Source: Bacillota bacterium | GTDB taxonomy: Bacteria; Bacillota; Clostridia; Peptostreptococcales; Anaerovoracaceae | NCBI GenBank assembly: GCA_016302925.1 | Contig: JAEDMR010000147.1 | Coordinates: 1-5,049, forward strand | Reading direction: 5' to 3' | Length of the DNA: 5,049 bases | Shown here: one piece after another, positions 1 to 4,268 of the stretch | Layout of the letters: each line of letters opens with the position of its first letter | Numbering within the stretch: the stretch's first letter is position 1 | The notes under the pieces: model-generated | What the model saw: the letters and a program-made list of their open reading frames with translations, nothing else | Databases searched by the model: none | What the model was told of the DNA's origin: nothing | Program-made: the position numbers and the translations under genes

Positions 1-18
1 AAACCCGCCGGAAGAAAC

Positions 19-24
19 AGGAGG
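19..24 (+). promoter_or_regulatory. Ribosome binding site that sets the CopZ-like start
   Basis: This is a perfect AGGAGG. It lies one base before the ATG at 26 and seven bases before the ATG at 32. The second spacing is normal, so the start at 32 is preferred. Confidence 0.75.
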
Positions 25-31
25 AATGAAA

Positions 32-238
32 ATGAAAAAAGTACTGAAAATCGAAGGAATGATGTGCAAGCACTGCCAGGCTCACGTGGATAAGGCCCTG
101 AACGGCATCGAAGGCGTCACCGCCTCCGTGGACCTGGAAGCAGGAACGGCATCTGTGGAATGCGCAGAAGGCGTGACCGATGCGATGCTGAAGGCTGCCG
201 TGGAAGAAGCCGGATATGAAGTGACGGGAATTCAGTAG
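32..238 (+). CDS. CopZ-like heavy-metal-associated (HMA) domain protein
   Basis: This is a 68-residue single-domain protein of the HMA/CopZ family, which binds Cu(I) or another soft metal and passes it to a P-type ATPase or regulator in the cytoplasm. The metal site is the GMMCKHC motif at residues 9-15, with Cys12 and Cys15 as ligands. The rest fits the ferredoxin-like fold of about 68-70 residues, including the usual 'AVEEAGYEV' C-terminal segment. I chose the ATG at 32, not the ATG at 26. The AGGAGG at 19-24 leaves only one base before 26 but seven before 32. The reading frame has no stop between the left edge and 26, so a longer product cannot be fully excluded, but the strong ribosome binding site argues for a separate small gene. 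No copper ATPase or CsoR/CopY regulator is visible in the window. The family assignment is firm; which metal it carries is inference. Confidence 0.88.
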   Translation: MKKVLKIEGMMCKHCQAHVDKALNGIEGVTASVDLEAGTASVECAEGVTDAMLKAAVEEAGYEVTGIQ

Positions 239-262
239 ATTTTCTGTTATTATATGAGTTCG

Positions 263-321
263 GTTTTCCAAAATGCTTAAAAAGTTTTCAAAAAGAAAAC
301 AAAACAGCGGTTTCGGAAAAC
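263..321. repeat. Symmetric four-hexamer motif, copy 1
   Basis: Four hexamers are arranged as GTTTTC (263-268), GTTTTC (284-289), GAAAAC (295-300) and GAAAAC (316-321). Start-to-start spacings are 21, 11 and 21 bases, so the whole unit has dyad symmetry centred on 292. Spacings near two, one and two helical turns place all four on similar faces of the helix. The inner pair is separated by AAAAA. The first hexamer is followed by CAAAA and the second is preceded by AAAA. The same pattern recurs 165 bases to the right. The role is unknown; an operator or a curved-DNA element is the most natural reading. Confidence 0.75.
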
Positions 322-427
322 ATGAATAAAAAAGTATAGACAATCTGCCCTGAATCAGGCCGAATTCAGAAAAGATACCTGAATTGAGAGAGGATCCCTG
401 CCTGATATGGATGGCAGAGCATGTAAA

Positions 428-486
428 GTTTTCCAAAACCGACGAAAAGTTTTCAAAAAGAAAACTTTTCGCTCAAAAAAGAAAAC
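428..486. repeat. Symmetric four-hexamer motif, copy 2
   Basis: This is the same arrangement as copy 1: GTTTTC at 428-433, GTTTTC at 449-454, GAAAAC at 460-465 and GAAAAC at 481-486, again spaced 21, 11 and 21 and centred on 457. Positions 428-438 match 263-273 exactly, and 445-465 match 280-300 exactly. The 6-base spacer and the 15-base spacer are almost completely different between the copies. In this copy the inner pair is extended into a longer inverted repeat (443-471). Confidence 0.75.
443..471. repeat. 12-bp perfect inverted repeat inside motif copy 2
   Basis: The arms are CGAAAAGTTTTC (443-454) and GAAAACTTTTCG (460-471), separated by AAAAA. They could form a hairpin in RNA or be a dimer-binding site in DNA. 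The arms are mostly A/T pairs and neither strand has a proper U-tract next to them, so this is not a typical intrinsic terminator. Copy 1 has only the inner 6-bp arms, so the core shared by both copies is GTTTTC-N5-GAAAAC. Confidence 0.7.
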
Positions 487-538
487 CATGAGTATCGTTG
501 ATTCGAAAGAACAATGACAGAATGAATAAATATTCAAA

Positions 539-562
539 AGCGCCGAATATAATTTCGGCGCT
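539..562 (-). terminator. Intrinsic terminator of the cobalamin operon, possibly bidirectional
   Basis: A perfect 9-bp stem (AGCGCCGAA at 539-547 with TTCGGCGCT at 554-562) encloses a 6-base loop. It lies just after the M20 peptidase stop codon at 569-571. On the minus strand the stem runs into TTTT followed by GAATA. On the plus strand it is followed by the T-rich CATTTATTATTC, so it may also stop transcripts coming from the CopZ-like gene. Confidence 0.8.
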
Positions 563-568
563 CATTTA

Positions 569-1807
569 TTATTCTTTCATTTGTCTGTACAGATACGGCA
601 GCAACCCGGTCAGGAGCCGGTAACGCTTCTGCAGAGAATCCAGGGAAAGAAATTCCTTTTCGCTGTGGGGGAAGCCGCCGCCGGGGCCGCAGCCGTCTAT
701 GACCGGGATGCCGCAGGCAGCCAGCCGATTGGCGTCGGATAGACCGCCGGCGCTGACGAAGTCCACCGGATCGAGGAGGCCGGATCCAATCTCGCTCCGG
801 TATTCCTCTCCATAGGCTTTCATCTGATCCATCAGCATGCTGGTTTCCGGGGAAAGCCGCAGGGGCGGCATATCGGAGAGACAGGTGACATGAGCCCGGG
901 TGTTTTCTACAGATGGCTTCCGTGACAGGCGGGCGATGGCGCGCTCAATTCGGAGAATTTCCTTTTCATCGGTGTAGCGAACTTCTACCTTCGCTGTGCA
1001 CCGGTCCGGCACCACGTTGAGGGCAGTGCCGCCCTGGACCAGGCCGATATTGACAGAGGTCCCCCGATCGTAGTGTTTCAGCTTATCCAGGGCCGTGATC
1101 CAGCGAGCCATTTCCACGATGGCACTGGCACCCTGGCGAGGTGCGGTTCCCGCATGGGAGGCAACACCGGTGATTTCAATCTCATATTTGCGGCAGCCTT
1201 TTCGCTGACTGACGAACTGGCCGGCTTTCCGGGCGCCTTCGAAGACAAAGGCACAGCGGGATTTTTCACCGTATTCCATAAGAAACGGGGCAGAGTCGGC
1301 GGAGCCGGTTTCTTCATCGCAGTCTAAAAGCAGGCAGAGGCGGATCTCCGGATGAACAGCAGTCAGGTATTCCGCCAGATAAATCATCATCAGCACGCCG
1401 GCTTTCATGTCTACGGTTCCCGGCCCATACACCCGGCCTTCCGCGGTATCCAGACGGAAAGGACGCTGTGCTGCAGTTCCTGTGGGAAAGACCGTATCGA
1501 AATGGCCCACCAGCAGAAAGTCGTACGATTTTTCAGCGAGACCTTCGGCCCTTACCGGCTGCGCTTCGGAGCATTCTGCCGAAGGACTCACTGCTGTCAG
1601 CAGGGGACGCCCATCGGCACCGCAGGAATGCTGGGTAACAAAAAGCCCGGCCTTTTCCAGCCGGGCAGCAAGAAATGCCGCTGCATTCCGGCAGGCAGCC
1701 AGATCAGCGGTGGGTGTATCGAGATTTATGAAAGGTTCCAGGTCTGACAGGAACCGATCCATTGGAATGTTCCGTCCGGGGTCTATGTTCATCATCGCCT
1801 TCTGCAT
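569..1807 (-). CDS. M20 family metallopeptidase, glutamate carboxypeptidase (CPG2)-like
   Basis: This 412-residue cytoplasmic enzyme belongs to the M20 di-zinc hydrolases, which cut C-terminal amino acids or N-acyl groups from small substrates. All expected metal and catalytic positions are visible: GHFDT (His102, Asp104), GTVDMKAG (bridging Asp133), DEETGS (catalytic Glu165 and metal ligand Glu166), Glu190 in VFEGARK, and His381 in FPHSEKEF. The lid/dimerisation domain starts near residue 205 and contains SHAGTAPRQGASA with His218, as in carboxypeptidase G2. No signal peptide is seen. A less conserved linker lies at about residues 72-96. The start at 1807 has AGGAGG (1813-1818 on the plus strand) five bases upstream, overlapping the preceding cobC stop, so translation is probably coupled. 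It is the last gene of the cobalamin operon. The substrate is unknown; folate-type glutamate conjugates, dipeptides or acyl-amino acids are all possible. Confidence 0.88.
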   Translation of the reverse strand: MQKAMMNIDPGRNIPMDRFLSDLEPFINLDTPTADLAACRNAAAFLAARLEKAGLFVTQHSCGADGRPLLTAVSPSAECSEAQPVRAEGLAEKSYDFLLVGHFDTVFPTGTAAQRPFRLDTAEGRVYGPGTVDMKAGVLMMIYLAEYLTAVHPEIRLCLLLDCDEETGSADSAPFLMEYGEKSRCAFVFEGARKAGQFVSQRKGCRKYEIEITGVASHAGTAPRQGASAIVEMARWITALDKLKHYDRGTSVNIGLVQGGTALNVVPDRCTAKVEVRYTDEKEILRIERAIARLSRKPSVENTRAHVTCLSDMPPLRLSPETSMLMDQMKAYGEEYRSEIGSGLLDPVDFVSAGGLSDANRLAACGIPVIDGCGPGGGFPHSEKEFLSLDSLQKRYRLLTGLLPYLYRQMKE

Positions 1808-1812
1808 AAAGC

Positions 1813-1818
1813 CCTCCT
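1813..1818 (-). promoter_or_regulatory. Ribosome binding site overlapping the cobC stop codon
   Basis: On the minus strand the cobC stop TAG is embedded in TAGGAGG, followed by GCTTT and the M20 peptidase ATG. The stop and ribosome binding site share bases, which favours reinitiation by the same ribosomes and places the peptidase firmly in the operon. Confidence 0.8.
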
Positions 1819-2461
1819 AAAACGTTTCGTACTTTATCGGCTCACTTTCTTCGAAGTAAACGGTATAGCCGTGGCCGGGATCCGGGATCCATTCCCAGAA
1901 GGTCGTCTGTACCTGTGGAAACAGGATCTCCATGGAAGCGGCAATCACACCGCCGTGGCATACCAGGATGGAAACCGCATCCTTGCCGCTGTGGCGGTGA
2001 GACAGTTCTTTCATCCGGTGAAGGCCACGGAGCTCTGCCAGCCCCTGCCGGATCCGTGCTCCGAAGCTTTCGATGGAATCGCCGGAAGGATAGGCAATGG
2101 TTCCGGATTTATCATTGATCCAGTCATCAAAAAAATCCATAGTCTTCAGCTCGTCGAAGGTTTTGCATTCACATGTACCGAAGTTCATTTCTTTCATGAG
2201 GGGCAGCGCTTTGTGAGGCACATCTCCGTAAATTGTCTGAAACGTCTGCTCCGTCCGAAGCATGCCGGATGTATAGCAGTCCGCATCCCCAAGCGGCGGG
2301 TAGATGCCGGCATCCCGCAGAGATTCCAGCGCAGCGAACCCTTCCGGTGCGAGAGGAATATCGGTGGAGCCGTAATACCATCTGCGGAGGTTTCCTTCCG
2401 TCAGACCGTGGCGAATAAAATGAATATAGGATTTTCGATTTTTATTTAATGTCATACTCAT
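1817..2461 (-). CDS. cobC: Histidine phosphatase, CobC-type alpha-ribazole phosphatase
   Basis: This 214-residue member of the histidine phosphatase (phosphoglycerate mutase-like) superfamily most likely removes the phosphate from alpha-ribazole-5'-phosphate or adenosylcobalamin-5'-phosphate. The phosphate pocket is visible: RHG at residues 17-19 with the phosphorylated His18, TEGN after it, Arg69 in TSGMLRTEQT, Glu91 in EMNFG, and the second His169 in CHGG. The RWYYGSTDIPL segment (27-37) is typical of the CobC/GpmB-like branch in Bacillota. I start at the ATG at 2461, with AAGGA about ten bases upstream. A second ATG two codons later (2455) is less well spaced. The same frame stays open much further upstream, but that part lies across the short CobU-like gene in another frame and shows no family features. 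The cobalamin role rests on neighbours; the superfamily itself has many phosphatase activities. Confidence 0.87.
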   Translation of the reverse strand: MSMTLNKNRKSYIHFIRHGLTEGNLRRWYYGSTDIPLAPEGFAALESLRDAGIYPPLGDADCYTSGMLRTEQTFQTIYGDVPHKALPLMKEMNFGTCECKTFDELKTMDFFDDWINDKSGTIAYPSGDSIESFGARIRQGLAELRGLHRMKELSHRHSGKDAVSILVCHGGVIAASMEILFPQVQTTFWEWIPDPGHGYTVYFEESEPIKYETF

Positions 2462-2499
2462 GCAGCGGTTTTCCTTTCTTTTTTCTTCTCGTCGCCGCC

Positions 2500-2877
2500 T
2501 TATTTCAGCTGCTGACCAAGCCCGCAGAAAACACGGAAAACAGAGTCCGCCTCCCGTGCCAGCCAGATCAGCGTCCGACCCATCATTTCCCGGTAGGCAC
2601 GATCTGTGGCATCCATGGGAACCAGGCCCTGGGAGATATCGTCCGCGATGAGGATTTTGTCCCGAAGCTGAGGCTCCATGGAAGCAAGCACGTCCCGGGC
2701 TTCCTCCCCCCGCACCGTACAGGAATAAACAAAATCCTCCAGCCCGCAGATTACGGTTTTTTCCAGGGACAGTTCGCCGTCTCTGGTGCAGTGGAATACA
2801 TCGTCCGGTGCAATCGAAAACGTCTTCAGCGCATAATCCAGTTTCCCCTGATATGCGCCGCCAAAAATCAGAATCAT
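2500..2877 (-). CDS. Short CobU-like protein with degenerate P-loop
   Basis: At 125 residues this is about two thirds of the usual CobU/CobP length of roughly 180. CobU is the bifunctional adenosylcobinamide kinase/GTP:adenosylcobinamide-phosphate guanylyltransferase. The N-terminus has GGAYQGKL (residues 6-13), a P-loop in which the usual Ser/Thr after Lys is Leu. The C-terminal half matches CobU well: ADDISQGLVPMD (78-89), the counterpart of the family's NEVGMGIVP segment, then the 'AYREMMGRTLIWLAREADSV' helix and the GLGQQLK end. The middle part with the LAT segment and the RIxxH guanylylated histidine is missing. The reading frame is intact and has GGGAG-type ribosome binding bases nine bases before the ATG, so it looks maintained, not decayed. 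It could be a partner subunit of the longer CobU-like protein, a kinase-only variant, or a regulatory or degenerate copy. Confidence 0.78.
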   Translation of the reverse strand: MILIFGGAYQGKLDYALKTFSIAPDDVFHCTRDGELSLEKTVICGLEDFVYSCTVRGEEARDVLASMEPQLRDKILIADDISQGLVPMDATDRAYREMMGRTLIWLAREADSVFRVFCGLGQQLK

Positions 2878-2895
2878 AATTAAATTCTCCCTCTT

Positions 2896-3666
2896 TTATA
2901 TCACGGCAAGCGCCAGCACACCCAGTAGCTCGCCCCATACAATACCGAATCCGGCGATGTCTCCGTTCATGCCGCCCAGCTGACGGCAGCCGCAGAAGAC
3001 CGCAATGAGGCTTCCCAGAAATGTGGCTGCGATGACGGCCAGGGTGTACAGCGGCTGTGATGCCAGAAGCAGACCGGCGGCACCGTAGAGAATCAGCTGA
3101 ATCAGAATGATGCAGGCTGCATTTTTTTTCTGTTTGCTGTCCGAAGCACCCTCCCCTTTTGCGTACTGGCTGCTGCCCATAGGCTGACGCAGCAGCACAT
3201 TGAGACCGGAAGCGGACCGGCTCACGGCAGGGATCAGACAGAGATCCACGAAATCGATGCTGATGCTCAGCGCACTGGAGAAAAAGGCGTGGAAGCCCAT
3301 CAGCAGGAAGACCACACTGATCACGGCGAAGGCGCCGGTGTGGGAGTCCTTCAGAATCCGCTGCCGCTCCTCCAGCGGACGGCGGGAGAGGATTGCGTCG
3401 CAGCAGTCCATGAAACCGTCCAGGTGAAGAAAACCGGAAAGGACGAAGGGCACCATGGTCAGCAGGAAGGCCGTCACCAGGAACGGGATCGGCAGTACGG
3501 CCAGAAGCAGGCTGACGCCGGCCCAGATCAGGCCGATGATCAGACCCACCGACGGGAGAAATCCCAGCATATAGTTTTTCAGATCGTTATCCCACCGTTT
3601 CAGCGGGCAGGGAAGGGTGAGGAAGTTACCCCACGCCATAAAAAATCCGGTAATCAGTTTCATCAT
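2896..3666 (-). CDS. cobS: Adenosylcobinamide-GDP ribazoletransferase (cobalamin synthase)
   Basis: CobS is the integral membrane enzyme that joins adenosylcobinamide-GDP with alpha-ribazole (or its phosphate), completing the nucleotide loop. The 256-residue product has the family signatures HLDGFMDCCDAI (residues 81-92, acidic residues at 83 and 87), KDSHTGAF (106-113), and GGMNGDIAG near residues 231-239. About six hydrophobic segments are visible, around 35-58, 63-80, 112-134, 184-204, 207-226 and 238-256. I moved the start to the ATG at 3666 (MMKLITGFF). It has AGGAG eight bases upstream (3675-3679) and begins where CobS proteins normally begin. The in-frame ATG at 3708 would add 14 residues that do not look like CobS, and it has no ribosome binding site. 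The gene lies 44 bases after the CobU-like gene and 18 bases before the short CobU-like gene. The assignment is firm. Confidence 0.93.
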   Translation of the reverse strand: MMKLITGFFMAWGNFLTLPCPLKRWDNDLKNYMLGFLPSVGLIIGLIWAGVSLLLAVLPIPFLVTAFLLTMVPFVLSGFLHLDGFMDCCDAILSRRPLEERQRILKDSHTGAFAVISVVFLLMGFHAFFSSALSISIDFVDLCLIPAVSRSASGLNVLLRQPMGSSQYAKGEGASDSKQKKNAACIILIQLILYGAAGLLLASQPLYTLAVIAATFLGSLIAVFCGCRQLGGMNGDIAGFGIVWGELLGVLALAVI

Positions 3667-3674
3667 CGCAAACA

Positions 3675-3679
3675 CTCCT
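3675..3679 (-). promoter_or_regulatory. Ribosome binding site that sets the cobS start
   Basis: AGGAG on the minus strand lies eight bases before the ATG at 3666. No similar sequence precedes the upstream in-frame ATG at 3708, where the bases are A/T-rich. Confidence 0.7.
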
Positions 3680-3682
3680 GCG

Positions 3683-3704
3683 GGAGCCGGCTGCAGCAGG
3701 CTCC
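3683..3704 (-). other. Possible hairpin between the CobU-like gene and cobS
   Basis: On the minus strand GGAGCC (3699-3704) and GGCTCC (3683-3688) can pair around a 10-base loop, with a few more pairs possible beyond a one-base bulge. It lies in the 44-base gap, directly before the cobS ribosome binding site. It has no U-tract, so it is not a terminator. It might act on mRNA processing or on the level of CobS translation. Confidence 0.45.
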
Positions 3705-3710
3705 GCATTT

Positions 3711-4268
3711 CTATTTATAATAGTATTTCATGCCGAAGGACACTTCGATGACCTGGTCGCAGAGACCGGCCAGCGTCCGGTCCAGCAGAGCCAGGCCGCG
3801 GCGGTAGGCCTCCGTAGTCTCGTCGAACCGGCAGCCGTCCGCATACAGATAATCCGATACGAAGACCGTATTTCCCGTCTGCAGGGCGAATTCCGTCAGC
3901 TCATCAGCAAGCCGCTCTGCCACCGCAAGGTCCATGGGACCATCCGGCGGGAACATCTCATTGGAGAGAAGTGCGGTAACGCTGTCCAACAGAAACACGC
4001 CGCCGGGGTTCACCGGCATGCCGGATACGGTGCGTGCCTGCGGCAGCAGGCAGCCGCAAATGTCTCGGCCCTGTTCCACGGTGTCGAAGCCCCAGCCTTC
4101 CCGCTCGGATAAGTGACGGCGGATCCGGGCACGGTCCTCGTCATCTGCGGGAATCATCGTAGCCAGGTAATAGAGGGGGACGTTCTTTTCGCGGGCCATA
4201 TCCCGGGCAAGCTCCTGGGCATGCATGGATTTTCCGTTTTTACATCCTCCGCTGATAAAGATATTCAT
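3711..4268 (-). CDS. cobU: CobU-family adenosylcobinamide kinase / guanylyltransferase-like protein
   Basis: At 185 residues this has the normal length for CobU/CobP, which phosphorylates adenosylcobinamide and then transfers GMP to give adenosylcobinamide-GDP. It has an intact P-loop, GGCKNGKS (residues 7-14). The YLATMIPADDEDRARIRRH segment follows (34-52), where His52 aligns with the guanylylated His of the RIxxH motif. The hydrophobic strand FLLDSVTALLSNEMF (92-106) corresponds to the family's LLD(C/S)xTxxxxN segment. The usual NEVGxGIVP motif is replaced by VSDYLYADGCRFDE (137-150), although the helix and the basic C-terminal end resemble CobU. The start ATG overlaps the cobT stop by one base (TGATG), indicating translational coupling, and AAGGA lies about eleven bases upstream. 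The motif change means one of the two activities could be altered, perhaps shared with the short CobU-like protein downstream. The family is secure; full bifunctionality is uncertain. Confidence 0.85.
   Translation of the reverse strand: MNIFISGGCKNGKSMHAQELARDMAREKNVPLYYLATMIPADDEDRARIRRHLSEREGWGFDTVEQGRDICGCLLPQARTVSGMPVNPGGVFLLDSVTALLSNEMFPPDGPMDLAVAERLADELTEFALQTGNTVFVSDYLYADGCRFDETTEAYRRGLALLDRTLAGLCDQVIEVSFGMKYYYK

Larger units (their letters stand above)
239..538. other. A+T-rich convergent intergenic region with no supported gene
   Basis: This stretch separates the end of the plus-strand CopZ-like gene from the end of the minus-strand cobalamin operon. It is visibly richer in A and T than the genes on both sides and has many A- and T-runs. 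It holds two copies of a symmetric motif array (263-321 and 428-486). Between them are short inverted repeats: CTGAAT at 350-355 with ATTCAG at 364-369, AATTCAG at 363-369 with CTGAATT at 379-385, and CTGCC at 398-402 with GGCAG at 413-417. I found no convincing -35/-10 pair. TATACT on the minus strand (333-338) resembles a -10 box but has no partner. The region could encode a small RNA or be a protein-bound or curved DNA segment; the sequence alone does not decide this. Confidence 0.7.

Noticed and set aside
443..471. The 12-bp inverted repeat as the intrinsic terminator of the CopZ-like gene
   Set aside because: The stem is mostly A/T pairs and is followed on the plus strand by CTCAAAAAA and not by T-residues. 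The GC-rich stem at 539-562 is a much better terminator.
263..486. The two motif units as a CRISPR array or as inverted ends of a miniature transposon
   Set aside because: There are only two units, with no repeated spacer length pattern of a CRISPR. No target-site duplication was noticed at the edges, and each unit is itself palindromic, so terminal-repeat orientation is not informative.
355..537. Minus-strand open frame of 60 codons in the A+T-rich intergenic region
   Set aside because: It consists largely of Phe/Lys codons from the A/T-run motifs, resembles no family, has no good ribosome binding site, and its reading frame covers the repeat array.
1352..1820. Plus-strand open frames of 131 and 137 codons opposite the M20 peptidase
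   Set aside because: These are antisense shadows of a GC-rich gene with complete catalytic motifs on the minus strand.
2449..2883. Plus-strand open frame of 144 codons opposite the short CobU-like gene
   Set aside because: It is antisense, has no recognisable domain, and the minus-strand protein has clear CobU-family similarity and a ribosome binding site.
2462..2938. N-terminal extension of the CobC frame up to an ATG at 2938
   Set aside because: The extension overlaps the whole short CobU-like gene and the end of cobS in another frame, is rich in Arg/Gly/Cys typical of a shadow frame, and shows no phosphatase homology. The ATG at 2461 fits the family length.
3289..3720. Plus-strand open frame of 143 codons opposite cobS
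   Set aside because: Its very high His/Gln/Glu/Gly content is what the complement of a hydrophobic membrane protein gene produces. cobS signatures on the other strand are unmistakable.
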